DNA of 22,500 bases, from NCBI GenBank assembly GCA_963575745.1, contig CAUYUJ010015732.1, forward strand, positions 65,001 to 87,500, in the 5' to 3' direction. Shown here piece after piece: positions 18,458 to 22,500 of this stretch; position 1 is the first letter of the stretch, and each line of letters opens with the position of its first letter. The DNA comes from Prorocentrum cordatum. Lineage: Eukaryota > Sar > Dinophyceae > Prorocentrales > Prorocentraceae. The translations under genes were made by a program, and so were the position numbers. The notes under the pieces are model-generated. The model saw only the letters and a list, made by a program, of their open reading frames with translations. It ran no database searches and had not been told where the DNA came from.

Positions 18458-18675
18458 TGGCACGTTCCTTGGCACGTTCCGTGGGGCGTCCTTTGGCGAG
18501 TCCCCCTGGCACGTCGCGTGGCGCGTCCCCTGGCACATTCCGTGGCACATCCATTGGCACGTTCCGTAGCGCGTCCCCTTGGCACGTCCTACGGTGCGAC
18601 CCCATGGCGCGTCCCCTGGCACGTCGCCTGGCGCATCCCTTGGGACGTTTCGCGGCTCGTCCTCCTGGCATGTTC
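18458..18675 (+). repeat. Element B, second P block
   Basis: About 18 degenerate 12 bp units (TGGCACGTTCCG, TGGCGCGTCCCC and similar), roughly twice the length of the first P block. It ends TCCTCCTGGCATGTTCCCCT as the others do. Confidence 0.85.
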
Positions 18676-18974
18676 CCCTGTCCATTAGCTCTGGGGCAGC
18701 TACTATGTGTTCAGGCAGCTCGAGCTTAAGATCCAGATCAGTTCGGTCAGGACTCGGATGCAAAGGAGGACTCGATCCACGAGGCTATAGAGCACAGTCG
18801 CGCCATGGCACATCGCAATTCAGCACGGCGCAGCACAGCACAGCCCTCGTCAGGGTACATCAAGATCGATACCTTCAGTATTGCATTTGCCCGTCACCCA
18901 ATCAGGTGTCTTTGAAAACGCTGCCATGTGTTACAGTTCTACATTCCTTTCCGGGTTCGTGGGTCGATCATGTT
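18676..18974 (+). repeat. Element B, complete tail block (T)
   Basis: Complete copy from CTGTCCATTAG to GGGTCGATCATGTTT, about 96% identical to 11882-12183 by hand count. It contains no long conserved reading frame and no gene I recognise. Confidence 0.92.
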
Positions 18975-18977
18975 TCT

Positions 18978-19014
18978 TCTTCAGACGTACTTCTTTCTTC
19001 TTCAGAAGTACTTT
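18978..19014 (+). repeat. Right 37 bp direct repeat flanking element B
   Basis: Partner of 17451-17487, starting three bases after the T block ends. Confidence 0.75.
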
Positions 19015-19140
19015 GATTCCTTAGGATTCCTTATGATTCCTTAGGATCCCTTTGGGATCCTTAGGATTCCTTAGGGTCCTTGGGATTCCTTAGAATCCTT
19101 CGGAATATTTGCGAATCCATGGGAGTCCCGAGAGATCCTT
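19012..19140 (+). repeat. ~10-11 bp ATTCCTTAGG tandem repeat
   Basis: Repeated GATTCCTTAGG-type units with TGG and TAT variants, becoming degenerate after about 19080. Confidence 0.8.
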
Positions 19141-19315
19141 AGGGGAGGGGGGCGCTTTGGGGGCCTTCTTGAGGTCTCTTTGGGCCACTCTTAAGGCCCT
19201 CTTAGGGCCTTCTTGGAGCCCTCCTGGGGCCCTTATTGACTTTTCTTGGCGCCCAAATAAGGCCTACAAGGGCCAACTTTCGAGGGCCGCAGGGGGACCA
19301 ACTTTTGAGGTCAAT
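19141..19315. other. G/C-rich degenerate spacer
   Basis: Loose repetition of GGGCCTTCTTGxG-type words and a GGCCAACTTT word near 19271. No gene recognised. Confidence 0.5.
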
Positions 19316-19605
19316 ACTACGAAAACTACAGCCATTTCGACCTACTGCTACGGCTTTTGCTACGACTACTACTGCTTCAGCTAATACTACTACTTCTACT
19401 CCTCTACTACGACCACTACTATTCTTTCCTGCTTCTACTTCTACGCCTATTGCTTTTAATATTGTTACTTCTACTGAAGCGACGCCGACTACTACAACTA
19501 GCACAACAACGGCTACTACTACTAGTATTGTTATTCCTGCTACCAGCACTACCACTTCTGGTACCATGGCTACTACTATACTCACTACTAGTACTACTAC
19601 TACTA

Positions 19606-19643
<38 letters not shown>

Positions 19644-19992
19644 GCGACTGCTGTTACTTCCGCTAGTATAAGTATTGCCAGTACTACTACTGCCACTACT
19701 ACTACCACGACTACCACCACTACTGAGAGTGACCACGACTACTACCACCACGACTACTACGAGTCTTGCTTTGCCTGCTACGACTACTACTACAACACTA
19801 ATCGTACCACTACCAACACCACCATTACTACTACTGCTACTACTCAATCTACTACTACTCAATCTACTACTACTACTACTATTACTACTACTACTACTAC
19901 GACTACTATTATTACTACTACTACTACTACGACGACGACGGCGACTATTACTACTACTACTACTACTACTATCACTACTACTACTACTACTC

Positions 19993-20025
<33 letters not shown>

Positions 20026-20282
20026 GTAGTACTACTAGCACTACTAGTACTACTACTGCTACTACTACTACTACTCATACTATTACCACTACTACTACTA
20101 CTACTCTTAGTATTACTCTTGTTGTGATTACTACCGCTACCACTACTACCACACTACACAAGTGCTACTACTACTGCTGCTACTAATACTACTACGGCTG
20201 CCGCCGCTACTACTAATGCTAGTTAGTACTACTACTGGTACGACCACTATCTCTACTACGACTACTACTACTACTACTACTA

Positions 20283-20319
<37 letters not shown>

Positions 20320-20608
20320 CACTACCACTACCACTACCACTACCACTACCACTACCACTACCACTACCACTACCACTACTACTATCATTGCTGCTACTAC
20401 GGCCACTATTCCTGCTACTAGCCATTCTACCACTATTCTTAGTACTACTACGACCAATACTACTGGTATTTCTGCTGCTGCTCTTATTTGTGCTGCTACG
20501 ACTTCTACTTCTACAACAACAACAACTACTACCACTACTACTACTAGAAAGCCTGCAACGACGACGACGACTACGACGACGACTACTACTACGACTACGA
20601 CGACGACG

Positions 20609-20661
<53 letters not shown>

Positions 20662-20757
20662 CTTGAATAATGCTACTACTACTACTACTACTACTACGAC
20701 TACGACTACTACTACTACTACTACTACTACGACTACTGCTACTACTATAACTACTGT

Positions 20758-20822
<65 letters not shown>

Positions 20823-20887
20823 TTACTACCACTAATACTACTACGACTACGACTACGACTACTACCACGACTACTACCACGACGACG

Positions 20888-20931
<44 letters not shown>

Positions 20932-20944
20932 GACTACGACTACG

Positions 20945-20982
<38 letters not shown>

Positions 20983-20985
20983 GAA
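19316..20985 (+). repeat. 1.7 kb imperfect (ACT)n array with an ACCACT subarray
   Basis: ACT triplets throughout, with ACG, GCT, ACC and ATT variants. 20318-20377 is about ten copies of the hexamer ACCACT. A short AGT flip (TAGTAGTACTACTAG) occurs near 20024. The longest plus frame (20162-21460) is poly-Thr and leaves the repeat by chance. Confidence 0.95.
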
Positions 20986-21258
20986 CAAAAAAACAATAGC
21001 GGTAGATGAACCACTCTTGGGCGAGTACAATGCGAACCGTCACTTCGTCTTTCGGCCAAAACGCCGGAATCCCGATTTTGAATCCCCGGCACGGCTTCGA
21101 ATCCCAGGCGGGTCGTGCGGTGGCACGCAGCCCCCTACCAATCCACGCGACCCACGGTTTTTTGTCGGAGGGGGGAGGGGTCACGACCCCCCCACCCTAT
21201 CGACACGGATCGGGATCCGAGTCGCTACCTCTTTCCTGTTTGGGGGGGGGGTCGGGCG
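20986..21258. other. Unrecognised spacer before element C
   Basis: About 270 bp. GCTTCGAATCCC near 21092 resembles a tRNA B box, but no cloverleaf can be drawn. No convincing gene. Confidence 0.4.
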
Positions 21259-21364
21259 TGGGCCCAGGTTTTTTTTAGCTGTCCTTCCCGGGCCCGACGT
21301 GGAGAGGGCCGGTGGAATTATTTGCGGTCGAAAACTTGGTGGGGAGAGGGCCGGCGGACTTTTT
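21259..21364 (+). repeat. Modular element C, diverged leader block (L)
   Basis: GTGGGCCCAGG, TTTTTTTAGC, GAGAGGGCCGGTGGAATTAT and TTGCGGTCGAAAAC follow the same order as the L blocks of elements A and B. GGAGAGGGCCGG is duplicated, as in element B. Confidence 0.75.
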
Positions 21365-21590
21365 CCGAGGATGTCCTGGCGAAGCGCTTGTTTGTCAGAG
21401 TTTGTTGAGGGTGTCTCGAGCGAAGCGCCTGTTTTGTGCTATGGGCGGTTTTATGTTTGAGGATGTCCCGGACGAAACGATGGCTTTTCATAATGTTCTG
21501 AGGATGTGTCAAGCGAAACGTTTTGTGCTATGCCGCGTTTCTACGTTGGTTGCCAGAATTCAGAGGGTGTCTCAGGTGAAATGCTAGTTT
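21365..21590 (+). repeat. Element C, diverged G block
   Basis: Five to six GGATGTCxx units, more diverged than in A and B. Several have lost the hairpin (for example ACGAAACGATGG near 21474). Confidence 0.8.
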
Positions 21591-21990
21591 TACGTGTAGT
21601 CTATATTGGGATATGTATTAGGGGGCGCTTTTCGCCCCCCCCCCCCCCCCCGCGCCCTAGGAGGCCCCAGGGAGCTCGAGGAGCGGAAAACACGTGGTTC
21701 TGAACGGCCCAAGGCGGGACCAGCGTGGAAACCCGCCGCTCCTGACGCCCCGGGGCGGGAGCAGCGCGAAAACGCACGGCCCCGGAGGGGCGCGGGTTCC
21801 AGGATGCGTCGCGAGGCTCCAGCGTGCATCATTCTGTAATGGGGTATGTTCGTCGCCCCCCCGCCCCCGGGCGGCCCCGGGAGGCCCCGGGATGTATTTT
21901 TCTGTGTTAGGATGCGTGTTCGGGGGGCGCTTTTCGCTTCCCCCTCGAGGCCCCAGGAGGCTGGGGAAGCGTGAAAACACATCGGTTCCT
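21591..21990 (+). repeat. Duplicated G/C-rich unit with a C17 run
   Basis: GGGGGCGCTTTTCGC occurs near 21621 and 21919, each followed by a C-rich run and AGGCCCCAGG. The first has 17 consecutive C (21635-21651). Confidence 0.7.
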
Positions 21991-22189
21991 GACGCCCCAG
22001 GGCGGGACGAACGTGAAAACGCGTGGTTCCTGTCGCCCCAATGCGGGACATGCGCGAAAACACATGGTTTTTGACGCCCCAGGGCGGGAGAAACGCAAAA
22101 GACATTTAGGTTCCGAACGCCCCAGGGCGGGAGATACGTGAAGACGCATGCGTTCCTAACGCCCCAGGGCGGGGCAAACCTGAACGCGC
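21700..22189 (+). repeat. ~42 bp tandem repeat with CGCCC/GGGCG palindrome
   Basis: ACGCCCCAGGGCGGGA, or a close variant, starts near 21745, 21992, 22033, 22074, 22117 and 22159. The last five are 41-43 bp apart. Units end with GAAAACxCATGGTTCCT-like sequence. Confidence 0.85.
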
Positions 22190-22344
22190 ATGGGTCCCTT
22201 GGCACGTCCCGTGGCACGTCCATGGGCACGTTCTGTAGCACGTCCCCTTGGCACGTCCCGCGGTGTGTCTCCATGGCGCGTCCCTTGGCACGTCGCTTGG
22301 CGCATCCTTTGGGACGTTCCGCGGCGCGTCCTCCTGGCATGCCC
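22190..22344 (+). repeat. Element C, 12 bp tandem repeat (P block)
   Basis: TGGCACGTCCCG/TGGCACGTCCAT-type units, ending TCCTCCTGGCATGCCCCCCT as in the other copies. Confidence 0.85.
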
Positions 22345-22500
22345 CCCTGTCAATTACCACGGGGGTAGCTAGCTACGATGTGATGAGGCAGTTCGAGCTT
22401 ACTATCCTTATCGGTTCGGTCAGGATTCGGATGCGAAGGAGGACTCGATCCACAACACTTAGAACACAACCGCGGCATGTCGCAGTTCAGCACGGCACAG
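22345..22500 (+). repeat. Element C, tail block (T), cut by window end
   Basis: Starts CTGTCAATTACCACGGGGG and follows the T block through GTTCGGTCAGGATTCGGATG and GGACTCGATCCAC to the last base. More diverged than the A and B copies. Confidence 0.85.

Noticed and set aside
18148-18729. 193-codon frame over P and T blocks of element B
   Set aside because: The 12 bp period keeps all frames open, and the same block has equally long frames on the minus strand. The T block shows no frame kept across copies.
21085-21120. tRNA gene suggested by GCTTCGAATCCC
   Set aside because: The T stem does not pair (C opposite C next to the loop) and no acceptor or D arm is found.
20162-21460. 432-codon poly-Thr frame that runs into element C
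   Set aside because: Most of it is the ACT array. The 3' part reads through an L block shared with non-coding copies.

Overview
This window looks like accessory, repeat-dominated nuclear DNA from a eukaryotic protist. A dinoflagellate (something Prorocentrum- or Symbiodinium-like) is my best guess. The reasons are: GC-rich single-copy DNA with GC-ending codons; no bacterial-style dense gene packing; very long trinucleotide arrays; decayed, frame-broken protein-coding remnants; and two short stretches resembling the core of the dinoflagellate spliced leader. The assignment is inference. No rRNA, tRNA, CRISPR, phage or bacterial gene is visible, and I recognise no gene well enough to give a symbol.

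Layout. 1-2060: purine tract, a short unrecognised unique stretch, then ACG/ACT/AGT triplet arrays that switch strand. 2100-2580: a TTCGAAA-rich tandem repeat in both orientations. 2725-3216: a huge AGT array including 120 uninterrupted triplets. 3219-4416: a frame-broken gene with a zinc-ribbon-like Cys segment and a proline-rich tail, followed by degenerate GC repeats (4586-4967). 5158-5480: AGT array flipping to ACT. 5481-6340: unrecognised. 6345-7975: purine-rich (GGA/GAT/GAC) low-complexity DNA. 8291-9281: copy 1 of an undescribed protein family. 9314-12183: modular repeat element A, containing a ~150 bp satellite. 12225-13870: coiled-coil fragment and diverged copy 3 of the family. 13904-14612: (GA)n. 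14635-16405: another frame-broken coiled-coil/Asp-rich coding region. 17131-16055 (minus): copy 2 of the family, with an intact frame. 17485-18977: modular element B, flanked by 37 bp direct repeats. 19316-20985: ACT array. 21259-22500: a third modular element (C), interrupted by a 42 bp tandem repeat and cut by the window edge.

Two things stand out. First, a protein family present three times (8291-9281 +, 12791-13870 +, 17131-16280 -), supported by alignment of the copies to each other rather than by a database. It has an N-terminal G-(Y/H)-x-P-K motif, a basic patch like a nuclear localisation signal, and in two copies a C-terminal Cys cluster. Second, a modular repeat built in fixed order from a leader (L), a ~40-50 bp hairpin-bearing tandem repeat (G), a 12 bp tandem repeat (P) and a ~300 bp conserved tail (T). 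All three family copies lie next to an edge of this element. Most open frames in the window are translations of triplet repeats and were not annotated as genes.
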